Shown: positions 34,498 to 43,159, counted from the stretch's first letter. The stretch is DNA of 64,000 bases from an uncultured Lachnospiraceae bacterium (GCA_934394565.1 CAKRQV010000004.1:62001-126000); one strand, 5' to 3'. Translations and numbers: made by a program. Notes: generated by a model not told the origin, from the sequence alone.

Positions 34498-35019
34498 TCA
34501 CTTATTTCCAAAATTAGATGTTTCCGGTCTGTTTTTCTTATAAAAATGCAATACAATTTTTTCCAGATAGCGTTTCAGTACGATCTGGATCTCTTCTTTA
34601 GGATGAATCGGATCCACGAGAATCGTACGGATGCCAGTGCGATTGGCACCATAAACATCGGTAAACAGCTGATCACCGATAAAAATCGTATTGGTACGGT
34701 CCGTATGCATCAGCTCCATGGCCTTTTTATAATTTCTGGTCGATGGCTTATGTGCATTTTCTATAAACTGAACACCTACGCAGTCATTGAAGCTTTTTAC
34801 GCGGCCAATCTGGTTGTTGGAAAGCAGACAGCAGGAAAATCCGATTTTTTTCAATCGTTCAAACAGTGCTACCGCCCTGGCATCTGCAGGTGCACCATGC
34901 GGTACAAGAGTATTGTCGATATCAAAAATCACTCCCCTGTAGCCATCCTCATACAGTTTTTCGAAATCTATATCGTATGTAGATGCCATCCACTCTCCGG
35001 GATAAAACTTTTCAAACAT
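34498..35019 (-). CDS. yqeG: YqeG-family HAD phosphatase
   Basis: The 173-residue protein is a HAD superfamily IIIA phosphatase: MFEKFYPGEWMASTYDIDFE, motif I GVIFDIDNTLVPHGAP with both aspartates, motif II CCLLSNNQIGRV, motif III lysine in NAHKPSTRNYKKAME and motif IV FIGDQLFTDVYGAN. YqeG proteins act on phosphatidylglycerophosphate or related targets in some bacteria; the substrate here is not shown. ATG 35019 is preferred because GGAG lies eight bases upstream, while ATG 35025 is only two bases from it. The aminotransferase gene ends 10 bases upstream. Confidence 0.9.
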   Translation of the reverse strand: MFEKFYPGEWMASTYDIDFEKLYEDGYRGVIFDIDNTLVPHGAPADARAVALFERLKKIGFSCCLLSNNQIGRVKSFNDCVGVQFIENAHKPSTRNYKKAMELMHTDRTNTIFIGDQLFTDVYGANRTGIRTILVDPIHPKEEIQIVLKRYLEKIVLHFYKKNRPETSNFGNK

Positions 35020-35029
35020 GCACATTCTC

Positions 35030-36247
35030 CTACATCTGATGGTATGTTGCGAGGAAATCACGCATTTTATCCATGGATTCCCTTAAGACAGTCTCTCTTG
35101 GCAGATACACGATGCGGAAATGATCCGGCGCCCCCCAGTTAAAACCGCTTCCCGGAACAAAAAGGACGCGTTTTTCCCTCAGAAAATCCAGCGCGAACTG
35201 TGTATCGTTTGTTATATTAAATCTTTTGACATCGATTTTCGGGAAAATATAAAACGCCGCCTTTGGTTTAACTGCGGACAATCCCGGAATGTCATTAAGA
35301 AGCTTATAAATAATCTCCCGCTGTTCATAGATCCGGCCGCCCGGCACGATATATTCATTGACACTCTGATAACCGCCAAGTGCGGTCTGGATCACAGACT
35401 GTCCCGGTACATTGGAACACAGACGCATATTCGACAGCATATTCAGGCCCTCGATATAGCCCTTTGCCACCTTCTTATTTCCGCTTAAGATCATCCATCC
35501 CACACGGAAGCCACAGATCATATGAGACTTTGACAGTCCGCTGAAAGTCACGCAGAACAGATCCGGAGCCAGAGATGCAATAGATACATGTTCTTCCCCA
35601 TCCATGACGAGGCGGTCATAAATCTCATCCGAAAAAATGATCAGTTCATGACGTCTGGCAATCTCTACGATCTGCTCGAGAAGTTCTCTCGGATACAGTG
35701 CACCGGTCGGATTGTTCGGGTTGATGATGACGAGTGCCTTGGTACGGTCTGTGATCTTTGACTCCATATCCTTCAGATCCGGATACCATTCAGACTCCTC
35801 ATCACAAATGTAGTGTACGGCCTTTCCACCAGCCAGATTGGCACAGGCTGTCCACAACGGATAATCCGGAGACGGAATCAGAATCTCGTCTCCATCATTT
35901 AACAGCGCATTCATCGACAACTGGATCAGCTCACTGGCACCATTTCCGGTATAGATATCCCTCATCGTGACATTCGGGATATGCTTCAACTGGGCATATT
36001 GCATGATTGCTTTTCGGGCGGCAAAGATACCATGGGAATCCGAATATCCCTGGGAATTGACGATATTGTCGCGCATATCAAAGATCACTTCTTCCGGTGC
36101 GGTGAAACCAAACGGTGCCGGATTGCCGATATTTAATTTCAGGATCTTCATACCTGCTTCTTCCATGCGGGCCGCCTCATCTACCACCGGTCCACGGACA
36201 TCATACAGTACATGATCCAGTTTTGAAGATTTTTCAAAAGTTCTCAT
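35030..36247 (-). CDS. PLP-dependent aminotransferase, AlaA/alanine transaminase type
   Basis: The 405-residue class I/II aminotransferase interconverts alanine and pyruvate with glutamate by family inference. It has the AlaA-type start KLDHVLYDVRGPVVDEAARM, LKLNIGNPAPFGF, the INPNNPTGALYPRE turn, DEIYDRLVMDG, and the PLP lysine in FSGLSKSHMICGFRVGW. The substrate arginine region PDHFRIVYLPRETVL is present. It lies between nrdR (26 bases upstream) and yqeG (10 bases downstream), in the same orientation, so the three may share a transcript. AGAGGAG precedes the ATG. Confidence 0.93.
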   Translation of the reverse strand: MRTFEKSSKLDHVLYDVRGPVVDEAARMEEAGMKILKLNIGNPAPFGFTAPEEVIFDMRDNIVNSQGYSDSHGIFAARKAIMQYAQLKHIPNVTMRDIYTGNGASELIQLSMNALLNDGDEILIPSPDYPLWTACANLAGGKAVHYICDEESEWYPDLKDMESKITDRTKALVIINPNNPTGALYPRELLEQIVEIARRHELIIFSDEIYDRLVMDGEEHVSIASLAPDLFCVTFSGLSKSHMICGFRVGWMILSGNKKVAKGYIEGLNMLSNMRLCSNVPGQSVIQTALGGYQSVNEYIVPGGRIYEQREIIYKLLNDIPGLSAVKPKAAFYIFPKIDVKRFNITNDTQFALDFLREKRVLFVPGSGFNWGAPDHFRIVYLPRETVLRESMDKMRDFLATYHQM

Positions 36248-36273
36248 ATTTTTTCACTCCTCTTATACAGCTT

Positions 36274-36732
36274 TCAGGACTTTTTGGTTACCAGTCCTTC
36301 CAGCTCCTGCATAAATGTATTGACATCTTTAAATTCACGGTATACAGACGCAAATCGCACATAAGCCACACCATCCAGATCCCGCAGATGATCCATCAAC
36401 ACTTTTCCGATCCGTGCGCTTTCAATCTCACGGTCAGACATGCGAAATATCTCATTTTCCACAGAATCTACCAGACGTTTGATCTGTTCCGCAGATACAG
36501 GTCTCTTATAGCATGCCCGGACAACTCCAGCCTCTATTTTTGAACGGTCATACTGTTCTCTTGTCTGATCCTTTTTAATAACAACCAGTGGTCTCGTCTC
36601 TACTTTCTCATAGGTCGTAAATCTGCGACCGCAGGAATCGCACAGACGTCTCCTGCGGATTGCTGTATTATCATCTACAGGACGGGAATCCAGCACTCTT
36701 GTATTATCTTCCTGACAGAATGGACACTTCAT
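36274..36732 (-). CDS. nrdR: Ribonucleotide reductase repressor NrdR
   Basis: The 152-residue regulator has a zinc ribbon (MKCPFCQEDNTRVLDSRPVD, RRRRLCDSCGRRFTTYEKVE with four cysteines) and an ATP-cone domain (VVIKKDQTREQYDRSKIEAG, VRACYKRPVSAEQIKRLVDS). It senses ATP/dATP and represses ribonucleotide reductase genes at NrdR boxes. No nrd gene or evident box is in the window. The gene lies just after an AAA ATPase gene with a 10-base gap, and AGGAGG precedes its ATG. Confidence 0.97.
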   Translation of the reverse strand: MKCPFCQEDNTRVLDSRPVDDNTAIRRRRLCDSCGRRFTTYEKVETRPLVVIKKDQTREQYDRSKIEAGVVRACYKRPVSAEQIKRLVDSVENEIFRMSDREIESARIGKVLMDHLRDLDGVAYVRFASVYREFKDVNTFMQELEGLVTKKS

Positions 36733-36742
36733 GAACTACCTC

Positions 36743-37873
36743 CTAATGCATCGGCGCAGGTACGATATCCGTACCATATCTGCCTTCCAGGAACTGTTTG
36801 AAATAGGTCTCGTCTTTTCTGACCTTTTCCCCGTTTTCTTTGACAAATAAAGCCAGCGGATACAGGCGGCTCTCTCCCTTTGGACCGCAGTCGGTAATCC
36901 AGATCTCATCACGTCGCAGCACACTGTTGGCCATTGTCGGCATATCATAGGAAGTACCGATCAGCTGAGCTCCCTTTACATTGACACTGCGATCAGTAAA
37001 CAGCTGCAGAAGAAACTTAAACGCCTTGGGATGAAGCTTCTGATTGACATCGTCCAAAAGCAGTGTTGCTCCTGTACTGAGGGCATCTGCTGCCAACGCA
37101 TACAGGCGCATCAGCTGCTGCAGTCCCTTACCCAGCTTTTCCATCCCCAGCTGCATCTCCCTGATCATCACAAGAATACCTTCTTTTGTTTCCTCGATTC
37201 CGGTGATACCGCTCTGTACATTCGCAAGCATCTGCATAAACAGCTCCCGCCTGGCATCATCTGCCAGTGCAGTATGTATCAGCTCATCATCAAGCAAGGA
37301 ACAATCCGTTACTTTCAGCGACATGATCATATCCTCGACCTCATTCAGGAGCATATTCGTACGGATCTGTTCCAGGACAAAGGACAGCATCGGCTTTTCA
37401 TCTTTTAATGGAGATACATCGATATGATCCAGACCTTCCCCCAGGAAAACCCCGTCCTTGTCACGGTCAAAAACGATCGTGTATGTCGGTTCAGACAGTT
37501 TTCTGGCAAATAATGTTTCCTCTGTAACATTGCCGTTTAACAGCTTGAGAATATATTCGTACTCCCTCTCCTCATTACGAAGCACCAGATCAAAGCTGGT
37601 CGGAACGCTGTCCGCACCGTAAAAGCTGCAGCTTTTTTTCATCATATGCTCCGGGTCACTGATCAGCTCTTTCAGATAGACGATAGCTTCCAGTACCGTA
37701 CTCTTACCACTGCCATTGGCACCATATAAAAGAGATACAGGCAATACAGCGCTGCCATCAAGCTGGCTGCGGATCAGTGTCTCCGGAAATTCTGTGATAT
37801 TGGCTTCCAGAAGTGAAAGATCTGCCGCCTGGCGCAGTGCCCTGAAATTGCTGGTAATAAACTGAACGATCAT
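36743..37873 (-). CDS. AAA-family ATPase (AAA_15/OLD-like)
   Basis: The 376-residue protein starts MIVQFITSNFRALRQAADLS, has Walker A LLYGANGSGKSTVLEAIVYL and a long helical middle. The C-terminal ABC-like half has ATLLLDDVNQKLHPKAFKFL in the position of Walker B and its H-loop neighbour; the usual catalytic Glu is replaced by Asp (LDDV). The end QLIGTSYDMPTMANSVLRRD resembles the sensor part of AAA_15/AAA_21 proteins. Relatives work as single ATPases or with nucleases in defence or repair. No toprim or HNH partner is visible. ATG 37873 follows GGAGGAG; the 27 extra codons of the longer frame do not look coding. Confidence 0.8.
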   Translation of the reverse strand: MIVQFITSNFRALRQAADLSLLEANITEFPETLIRSQLDGSAVLPVSLLYGANGSGKSTVLEAIVYLKELISDPEHMMKKSCSFYGADSVPTSFDLVLRNEEREYEYILKLLNGNVTEETLFARKLSEPTYTIVFDRDKDGVFLGEGLDHIDVSPLKDEKPMLSFVLEQIRTNMLLNEVEDMIMSLKVTDCSLLDDELIHTALADDARRELFMQMLANVQSGITGIEETKEGILVMIREMQLGMEKLGKGLQQLMRLYALAADALSTGATLLLDDVNQKLHPKAFKFLLQLFTDRSVNVKGAQLIGTSYDMPTMANSVLRRDEIWITDCGPKGESRLYPLALFVKENGEKVRKDETYFKQFLEGRYGTDIVPAPMH

Positions 37874-37982
37874 TTGTACTCCTCCCATATATCGTTTATC
37901 GTTTGTTGCAACATAGATTATATGCAGTATACCACACTTTATCAGCACCCGCAATCTATCAAGAGATTTTTTCTCATTGCTT

Positions 37983-38249
37983 TTATATTGTTTTGTGACT
38001 GTCTCTTACAAAGCAGTCTTCCTCCACACATACGAGTATAATATCTTCCCCGATCTGCCGTATACATTCCCAGGGAATCACATACTGCGTCTCTCTTCCG
38101 AACAGACAGCAGATTTTTCCCGGTCCAGGTACCACGATTGCCGTAATTTTTCCACATTTCGGGTCGAATTCTATGTCTGCGACAAATCCCAGGCTGGCAC
38201 AGTTTCTTGTGTTGATTACTTCTTTTTTCTGCAATTCCCGGATACTCAT
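37983..38249 (-). CDS. YlmC/YmxH family sporulation-associated protein
   Basis: The 88-residue protein is a single PRC-barrel domain: MSIRELQKKEVINTRNCASL, GFVADIEFDPKCGKITAIVV, PGPGKICCLFGRETQYVIPW and ECIRQIGEDIILV. This matches the YlmC/YmxH family, linked to sporulation in Bacillus. It supports the organism being a spore former, though it is not proof. ATG 38249 is six bases after GGAG; an adjacent ATG at 38252 is too close. The C-terminal tail has an extra Cys. The gene appears monocistronic. Confidence 0.88.
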   Translation of the reverse strand: MSIRELQKKEVINTRNCASLGFVADIEFDPKCGKITAIVVPGPGKICCLFGRETQYVIPWECIRQIGEDIILVCVEEDCFVRDSHKTI

Positions 38250-38279
38250 CATGCACTCCGTTTTTTACAGTATATGAAA

Positions 38280-38306
38280 AAGACAGGATGATGTTCATCC
38301 TGCCTT
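38280..38306 (-). terminator. Terminator after the glycosyltransferase gene region
   Basis: On the minus strand GGCAGGATG pairs with CATCCTGTC around AACAT and is followed by TTTTT. It lies 50 bases past the stop of the glycosyltransferase gene and before the YmxH-like gene. Confidence 0.8.
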
Positions 38307-38357
38307 TCGTTCAGTATTCTTTTAGATTCTGTCACGCCTGGACAGCTCACGCTTTGT

Positions 38358-39107
38358 TTACCTGTGTTTTTTGGGTCCATAGTAATTCCACACACCATGC
38401 AGTGCATACCGTATAAAGGAACAGATACTCTGCACGGGTGACAGACCTGCTTTTTTATATACACCAAAGGTCATCGCTGCCGAATGCAGCTTATTTCCGG
38501 ATTTCCCTGATGTGCTTAGTGTATATTCCAGATAGGGAACATCAATTCCTGCGCAGGTATTGTATTTTTTCAGGATGCGAAGCCATGTCAGATAATCCTC
38601 ATGGACACTGTCACAGGCCATGGGAAATTCTCTCGCCACACTGGTTCGTAACAGGACAGAACTACAGGCGATATGATTACAGCCCAGAAGTTCTCTGTAG
38701 GTTACGCGTTCTGGCATATGAATGACCTGTCCATGCTTTGGGTTACCCGGACATACCAGTCTCCGGGCCGTTGAACAGATCACATCGTCTGTCTCTGCCA
38801 GCCGTTTTAACTGTGCGTTGAGCTTTCCCGGCAGCCATGCATCATCGGCATCCAGAAAAGCCACATACTCACCCTTTGCCATAGATACCCCTGTATTACG
38901 GGAAGCAGCTACCCCACTGTTTCTGTCATTTCTGTGGTATCGGATCTGCGCCCTGTCCATATACGAACGCAACATGCCAACCGTGTCATCCGTCGAACAG
39001 TCATCGACAACAATAATTTCTGTATCTGTCTGCTGGGCAAGGGCACTGTCTACAGCACGACAGACCGTTGCTGCTCCATTATAGACAGGGATCACCACTG
39101 AGATCAT
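38358..39107 (-). CDS. Glycosyltransferase family 2
   Basis: The 249-residue protein has a GT-A fold: MISVVIPVYNGAATVCRAVD, EIIVVDDCSTDDTVGMLRSY, NSGVAASRNTGVSMAKGEYV and the metal-binding FLDADDAWLPGKL. A C-terminal part with HEDYLTWLRILKKYNTCAGI is typical of enzymes adding a sugar to a polysaccharide repeat unit. Substrates are unknown. ATG 39107 is chosen with AAAGGAG nine bases upstream. It begins four bases past the stop of the sugar-transferase gene, so both belong to one polysaccharide unit. Confidence 0.9.
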   Translation of the reverse strand: MISVVIPVYNGAATVCRAVDSALAQQTDTEIIVVDDCSTDDTVGMLRSYMDRAQIRYHRNDRNSGVAASRNTGVSMAKGEYVAFLDADDAWLPGKLNAQLKRLAETDDVICSTARRLVCPGNPKHGQVIHMPERVTYRELLGCNHIACSSVLLRTSVAREFPMACDSVHEDYLTWLRILKKYNTCAGIDVPYLEYTLSTSGKSGNKLHSAAMTFGVYKKAGLSPVQSICSFIRYALHGVWNYYGPKKHR

Positions 39108-39111
39108 AGCA

Positions 39112-40488
39112 TCATTCTCCTTTGTCCGTATCATCCTGCAGAGCCGTCACCTGATCATCCTGCACGCCTTCGGATGTCTCTTTCTGAAACAGGATACGGA
39201 AGGTCATAAACATCAGCTTGATATCAAGCCAGACGGAATAATTCTGAATATAGAAAAGATCCAGTTTCAGTTTATCATACGGTACAGTATTATATTTGCC
39301 ATAGACCTGGGCATAGCCGGTCAGTCCGGCCTTGACCTTCAGACGATAATAAAACTCAGGAATTTCTTTTTCATATTTGCGCATGATCTCGCGTCGCTCC
39401 GGACGGGGACCTACGATTGACATATCGCCTTTGAGCACATTAAACAACTGCGGGAGCTCATCAAAATGCAGATTCCTGAGGATTTTGCCCACCGGTGTAA
39501 TGCGGGAATCATGTTGAGTTGCCAGCTGTGCACCGTTTTTCTCGGAATCCATACGCATACTGCGGAATTTGTAAATCATAAAGGGCTTACCACCGATTGT
39601 GACACGCTCCTGTTTGTAAATAACAGGACCATGGTCATATACTTTGATCATAATTGCACTGATCAGCATAAAAGGCGAAGCGATAACAATACCCACCAGA
39701 GAGATCACGATATCAATTGTACGTTTGAAGAAAACCTGTTCAGCTGTCAGTCCCATATTTCGTGACAGTAAAAGCGGTGTATCAAACAGATGAATACGCT
39801 CGGATCCTTTAATCAGAATATCCGAGATCTTTGGTGTCACATAGCAACGGACAGAATGGGAAAAACAGTATTTCAGCAGTCGATTTCTGATAGCTGAAGG
39901 CAGATCCCAGATAACTACAGCTTCGTATTCGCGGATCATGCGGTATACGGTCTCTTCTCCGGCTTCGTTGATATTGACTTTTGCACAGATATCATATTTA
40001 TCGTTACGTTTATCCACTTTTTTCACAAAGCTGTCGGGTTTTCTGTCTCCATAAACCAGAAGCATGCGGTGTGGTGGATACAGATGGATATATATTGCTC
40101 CGGAAAGAAAAATCCATACAATAATGATGGCTATATCTGCCAGCTGCACAATCAGCATCGGTGTAATGCTTAAGAACCAGCGATGAATCAGAACAATCTG
40201 CAGATATACGATAATATTAGCACATATGCTGGAGATCACCAGTGCATAAAAGATATCCAGTTTTTTCATGAAACCTACGCGCAGACCGCCGCTCAGTTTC
40301 GCAAACATAAATATAACAAGGGCGTAGATACCGATCAGGGTATAGTTACCTCGTCTCCAGAAGGGATTTTTGATCTGTCCGCGGTAGCTGCCATACCAGG
40401 CTGCGGCAAAAACAGCCGTGACGGCTACCAGGAAGATGATCCCCAGTAAGAAGGCGACGATTCGTTTAAAATATTCTCTTTGCTTCAT
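39112..40488 (-). CDS. Polyprenyl-phosphate sugar-1-phosphate transferase (WcaJ/EpsL type)
   Basis: The 458-residue membrane enzyme starts exopolysaccharide synthesis by moving a sugar-1-phosphate to undecaprenyl phosphate. It has four or five N-terminal membrane segments (AVTAVFAAAWYGS region, YTLIGIYALVIFMFAKLSGG and others), a CoA-binding-like domain, another hydrophobic segment (VISLVGIVIASPFMLISAIM) and the catalytic domain with GPVIYKQERVTIGGKPFMIY, KFRSMRMDSE, LHFDELPQLFNVLKGDMSIV and GPRPERREIM. Only one other glycan gene follows, so the locus is a small or truncated polysaccharide unit. GGAGG precedes the ATG. Confidence 0.93.
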   Translation of the reverse strand: MKQREYFKRIVAFLLGIIFLVAVTAVFAAAWYGSYRGQIKNPFWRRGNYTLIGIYALVIFMFAKLSGGLRVGFMKKLDIFYALVISSICANIIVYLQIVLIHRWFLSITPMLIVQLADIAIIIVWIFLSGAIYIHLYPPHRMLLVYGDRKPDSFVKKVDKRNDKYDICAKVNINEAGEETVYRMIREYEAVVIWDLPSAIRNRLLKYCFSHSVRCYVTPKISDILIKGSERIHLFDTPLLLSRNMGLTAEQVFFKRTIDIVISLVGIVIASPFMLISAIMIKVYDHGPVIYKQERVTIGGKPFMIYKFRSMRMDSEKNGAQLATQHDSRITPVGKILRNLHFDELPQLFNVLKGDMSIVGPRPERREIMRKYEKEIPEFYYRLKVKAGLTGYAQVYGKYNTVPYDKLKLDLFYIQNYSVWLDIKLMFMTFRILFQKETSEGVQDDQVTALQDDTDKGE

Positions 40489-40676
40489 CTTTCCTCCGGG
40501 GCATATAAAGGCCCCATGTATGCTGTATTTTACATGATTTTACATAATGTATATCTGCCTTATTCTAGCAATGAGGGTTTTGTTTGTCAAGAAAGGGGGC
40601 GGTTTTTTCACAGGTTATACAGGATTTTTCAGATAATTTTCAGATAATTGGGCAGGATTTTGTGGATGACGGACGA

Positions 40677-40818
40677 AAAAATGTGTGTGCGCGGGTGGGA
40701 AGGTATATCTTTCCCCTGCGCTCCGGCTCCGTCGGTCCGAGCCTAAGGTCTCGGACTCTTACTCGCTAAAGTCGCTTTGGTGAAAGATATACCTTCCCAC
40801 CCGCGCACACACATTTTT
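40677..40818. repeat. Long intergenic palindrome, core type 2 (68-nt core, 37-bp perfect arms)
   Basis: Arms 40677-40713 and 40782-40818 are perfect 37-bp inverted repeats. The 68-nt core 40714-40781 contains the 26-base block 40735-40760, beginning GTCCGAGCCTAAGGTCTCGG, which recurs exactly in reverse complement at 61429-61454. Flanking parts of the core are also alike between the two sites. The arms differ completely. The element lies between two minus-strand genes, downstream of the symporter gene. GACGGACG precedes the left arm. Confidence 0.92.
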
Positions 40819-40847
40819 CCTGACTATGGAATTATGGTGGAAACAGT

Positions 40848-40891
40848 GATGGAGTGGATATACGGACGGCTGTCTGTATATCCACTCCATC
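40848..40891. repeat. Perfect 16-bp hairpin downstream of the symporter gene
   Basis: GATGGAGTGGATATAC pairs perfectly with GTATATCCACTCCATC around a 12-base loop, 34 bases past the symporter stop. There is no U-run on the minus strand. It stands next to the 37-bp-arm palindrome but shares no sequence with it. Confidence 0.75.
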
Positions 40892-40924
40892 GTTATTTTC
40901 TATAGAAGGAATCCTATGTATTTA

Positions 40925-42352
40925 CTATTTTTCGATATGTTTCTTCGCATCGAAGAAATCTTTGGTTTCTTTTGCTACGACACCGCTTAAGGCGAACAGG
41001 GCGATCATGTTCGGGAAGGCCATGAGACCATTTACGATATCAGCAAGAGTCCAGACGGCGCTTACAGTGATGAAGGGGCCGGCGAAAACCATGAGAATGT
41101 AAATCCAGCGGTAGGGTTTCAGGACTTTTTTGCTGCCTGCGAGGTATTCAAGGCAGCGTTCGCTGTAGTAGTCCCAGCCTAAAATAGTAGTAAAAGCGAA
41201 GAATACGAGGCAGATCATCAGGATGAAGGATGATACTACTGGCGGAAACGGTAAGCCGTTCTGGAAAGCGTAGGTGGTAACCTGGACACCTTCGAGACCT
41301 TCCACCTGCCATGCGCCGGTGAGGACGATGGAAATACCGGTCAGGGAGCAGATGATGATGGTGTCGATGAAGGTACCTGTCATACATACGAGACCCTGAC
41401 GTACCGGCTCGTTGGTCTGGGCTGCTGCCGCTGCGATCGGGGCACTACCAAGACCGGCTTCGTTGGAGAAAATACCACGGGCTACACCTTTCTGCATGGC
41501 AACCATCATGCTGCCGACAGCACCACCGGTGATGGCCTGCGGATTGAATGCACCCTGTACGATAGTTACAACAGCTGCCGGTACTTTTGTGATGTTGCAG
41601 ATAATCAGTATAATGGCAAATACGAAATAGATAACAGCCATAAACGGTACAATAACCTGGCTTACATTGGCAATACGCTGGATACCGCCGATAACAACGA
41701 GGGCTACAAAGAAAGTAACAACTACGGCTACGATGATGGTTACTAACGGGTATGCGCCCAGTACCGGAAGATTGACCATAACGGCCTTGTCCGGGTCAAA
41801 GAAGCTCTGTACGGCTGTGGAGATACCATTGATCTGGGTGATTGTACCGATACCCATGATACCTACAAGTACGCCAAAGAAGGCGAACAGCTTTGCCAGC
41901 CATTTCCAGTTTTTGCCCATACCTTTTTCAATATAGTAGAATGGACCGCCAAGACTGTGATTGTCTTTGTCGATGACACGGTATTTAACAGCAAGCAAAC
42001 CTTCGGAATACTTTGTTGCCATACCAAGGAAAGCGGCCACGATCATCCAGAATAAGGCTCCGGGACCACCGGCACATACGGCTGTGGCTACACCGACGAT
42101 GTTACCTGTACCGATCGTAGCACTCAGGGCTGTACACAGGGCACCAAAGCTGGTGATCTCGCCCTCACCGCCTTCTTCATTTTTGATCATCCACTTGAGG
42201 GCCAGCGGCAGACGGCGGATCTGGATACCTTTTGTCCTTAAGGACAGTAAAAGTCCGCCCAGCATGATCAGTACCATCAGCGGCACGCCCCATACCAGGT
42301 CATCGATTTTCACGATCCAGTTGTTGATTGTGTTCCACATTGACTGTTCCAT
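40925..42352 (-). CDS. Alanine/glycine:cation symporter (AGCS family)
   Basis: The 475-residue membrane protein has about 11 transmembrane segments and AGCS signatures: FGALCTALSATIGTGNIVGV, ATAVCAGGPGALFWMIVAAF, GMATKYSEGLLAVKYRV, GGPFYYIEKGMG and GVARGIFSNEAGLGSAPIAA. It imports small neutral amino acids with sodium. A tandem glycine riboswitch about 320-580 bases upstream points to glycine as a main substrate. ATG 42352 follows AGGAGAG; the 26 extra codons of the longer frame are not used. A sodium-motive pyrophosphatase elsewhere in the window could help supply the gradient. Confidence 0.94.
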   Translation of the reverse strand: MEQSMWNTINNWIVKIDDLVWGVPLMVLIMLGGLLLSLRTKGIQIRRLPLALKWMIKNEEGGEGEITSFGALCTALSATIGTGNIVGVATAVCAGGPGALFWMIVAAFLGMATKYSEGLLAVKYRVIDKDNHSLGGPFYYIEKGMGKNWKWLAKLFAFFGVLVGIMGIGTITQINGISTAVQSFFDPDKAVMVNLPVLGAYPLVTIIVAVVVTFFVALVVIGGIQRIANVSQVIVPFMAVIYFVFAIILIICNITKVPAAVVTIVQGAFNPQAITGGAVGSMMVAMQKGVARGIFSNEAGLGSAPIAAAAAQTNEPVRQGLVCMTGTFIDTIIICSLTGISIVLTGAWQVEGLEGVQVTTYAFQNGLPFPPVVSSFILMICLVFFAFTTILGWDYYSERCLEYLAGSKKVLKPYRWIYILMVFAGPFITVSAVWTLADIVNGLMAFPNMIALFALSGVVAKETKDFFDAKKHIEK

Positions 42353-42491
42353 TTTTTCTCTCTCCTGTCTGTTTGTTTTGATGGGATCATACCTTATATA
42401 TATAATCCCGGATCTCTCACACCCATGCATATTTTTTCCAGTCTGTCACCAGCATCTGCCTGTGCAACAACTGTTCGTGTGATAAGACGTT

Positions 42492-42523
42492 ACAGTTCAC
42501 AGGTTCTCTGCAAACTGTAACAT
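42492..42523. repeat. Hairpin repeat, GTTACAGTT type, copy 2
   Basis: GTTACAGTTCACAG begins the hairpin and AAACTGTAAC ends it. It matches the hairpin at 18159-18200 in both arms and part of the loop. It lies in the long spacer between the glycine riboswitch and the symporter gene, followed by two more hairpins: CAGCCCTC/GAGGGCTG at about 42528-42571, and GCATCTGAACA/TGTTCAGATGC at about 42590-42617. Confidence 0.7.
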
Positions 42524-42671
42524 TCACAGCCCTCATGCAAATTTGCTTCGCAAAAAGAGGGCTGCTCACACCAGAATCACTTTCATACGCATCTGAACAG
42601 CAAGTGTTCAGATGCTGAGTGAACAATAACGCTAAAACTGCATTTCATCTTATTTTCAAAAAATATGCAAC

Positions 42672-42706
42672 AAAAAGAGCCCCTGTACTATGTATGGGAC
42701 TCTCAT
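42672..42706 (-). terminator. Terminator of the glycine riboswitch expression platform
   Basis: On the minus strand GAGTCCC pairs with GGGGCTC and TTTTT follows, right after the second aptamer. Glycine binding would be expected to prevent or allow this stem. Confidence 0.7.
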
Positions 42707-42734
42707 AACAAAACAACATACAGAACGCCTGTAA

Positions 42735-42931
42735 GCATTCTCTGTCCTTTCGCCTGAGAGATTCACACACGGTCACCCATGTGTCTTGCACCTTCGGCCT
42801 CCGGTCTTCCCGGATGTCTCCAGAGATACGATCCATTCGCAGTTTCCACCTGAACTAGGCACCTGAGAGTGTTACTCCTTCGGCGGGTCATACGACCACT
42901 TTCCTGCAAACTTCGTCTCGTAAATGTTCCA
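42735..42931 (-). ncRNA. Tandem glycine riboswitch
   Basis: On the minus strand two aptamers follow each other. The first has CGCCGAAGGAGTAA and CTCTCAGGTGCC; the second has GGAGGCCGAAGGTGCAAG and AATCTCTCAGGCGAAAGGAC with closing CAGAG/CTCTG pairing. These are the conserved cores of glycine aptamers, which bind glycine. The RNA starts at a strong promoter near 42931 and ends in an intrinsic terminator at 42672-42706. The regulated gene is the AGCS symporter about 320 bases further on. An import gene under a glycine riboswitch is known in other Firmicutes. Confidence 0.93.
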
Positions 42932-42937
42932 CTTGCT

Positions 42938-42966
42938 ACTATAGACATTTTTCCGTCAGAAGTCAA
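42938..42966 (-). promoter_or_regulatory. Promoter of the glycine riboswitch transcript
   Basis: On the minus strand TTGACT (42961-42966), a 17-base spacer and TATAGT (42938-42943) predict a start near 42931. Confidence 0.8.
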
Positions 42967-43159
42967 TAGATTTTCGTCCACGCTGACGTACTAAAGTAAA
43001 TACAATTTCAAACACAATCTATAGATTTTTTTAATTATATGCATGAGATTACCAATTAGTTTTTCCTCCCGCCCCTGTTATATTCTCAACACCCTTTACC
43101 AGCTTGGATTTTTACAGTAATAAAACCCTTTACAATCTATAACAAAAGGAGATACTATT

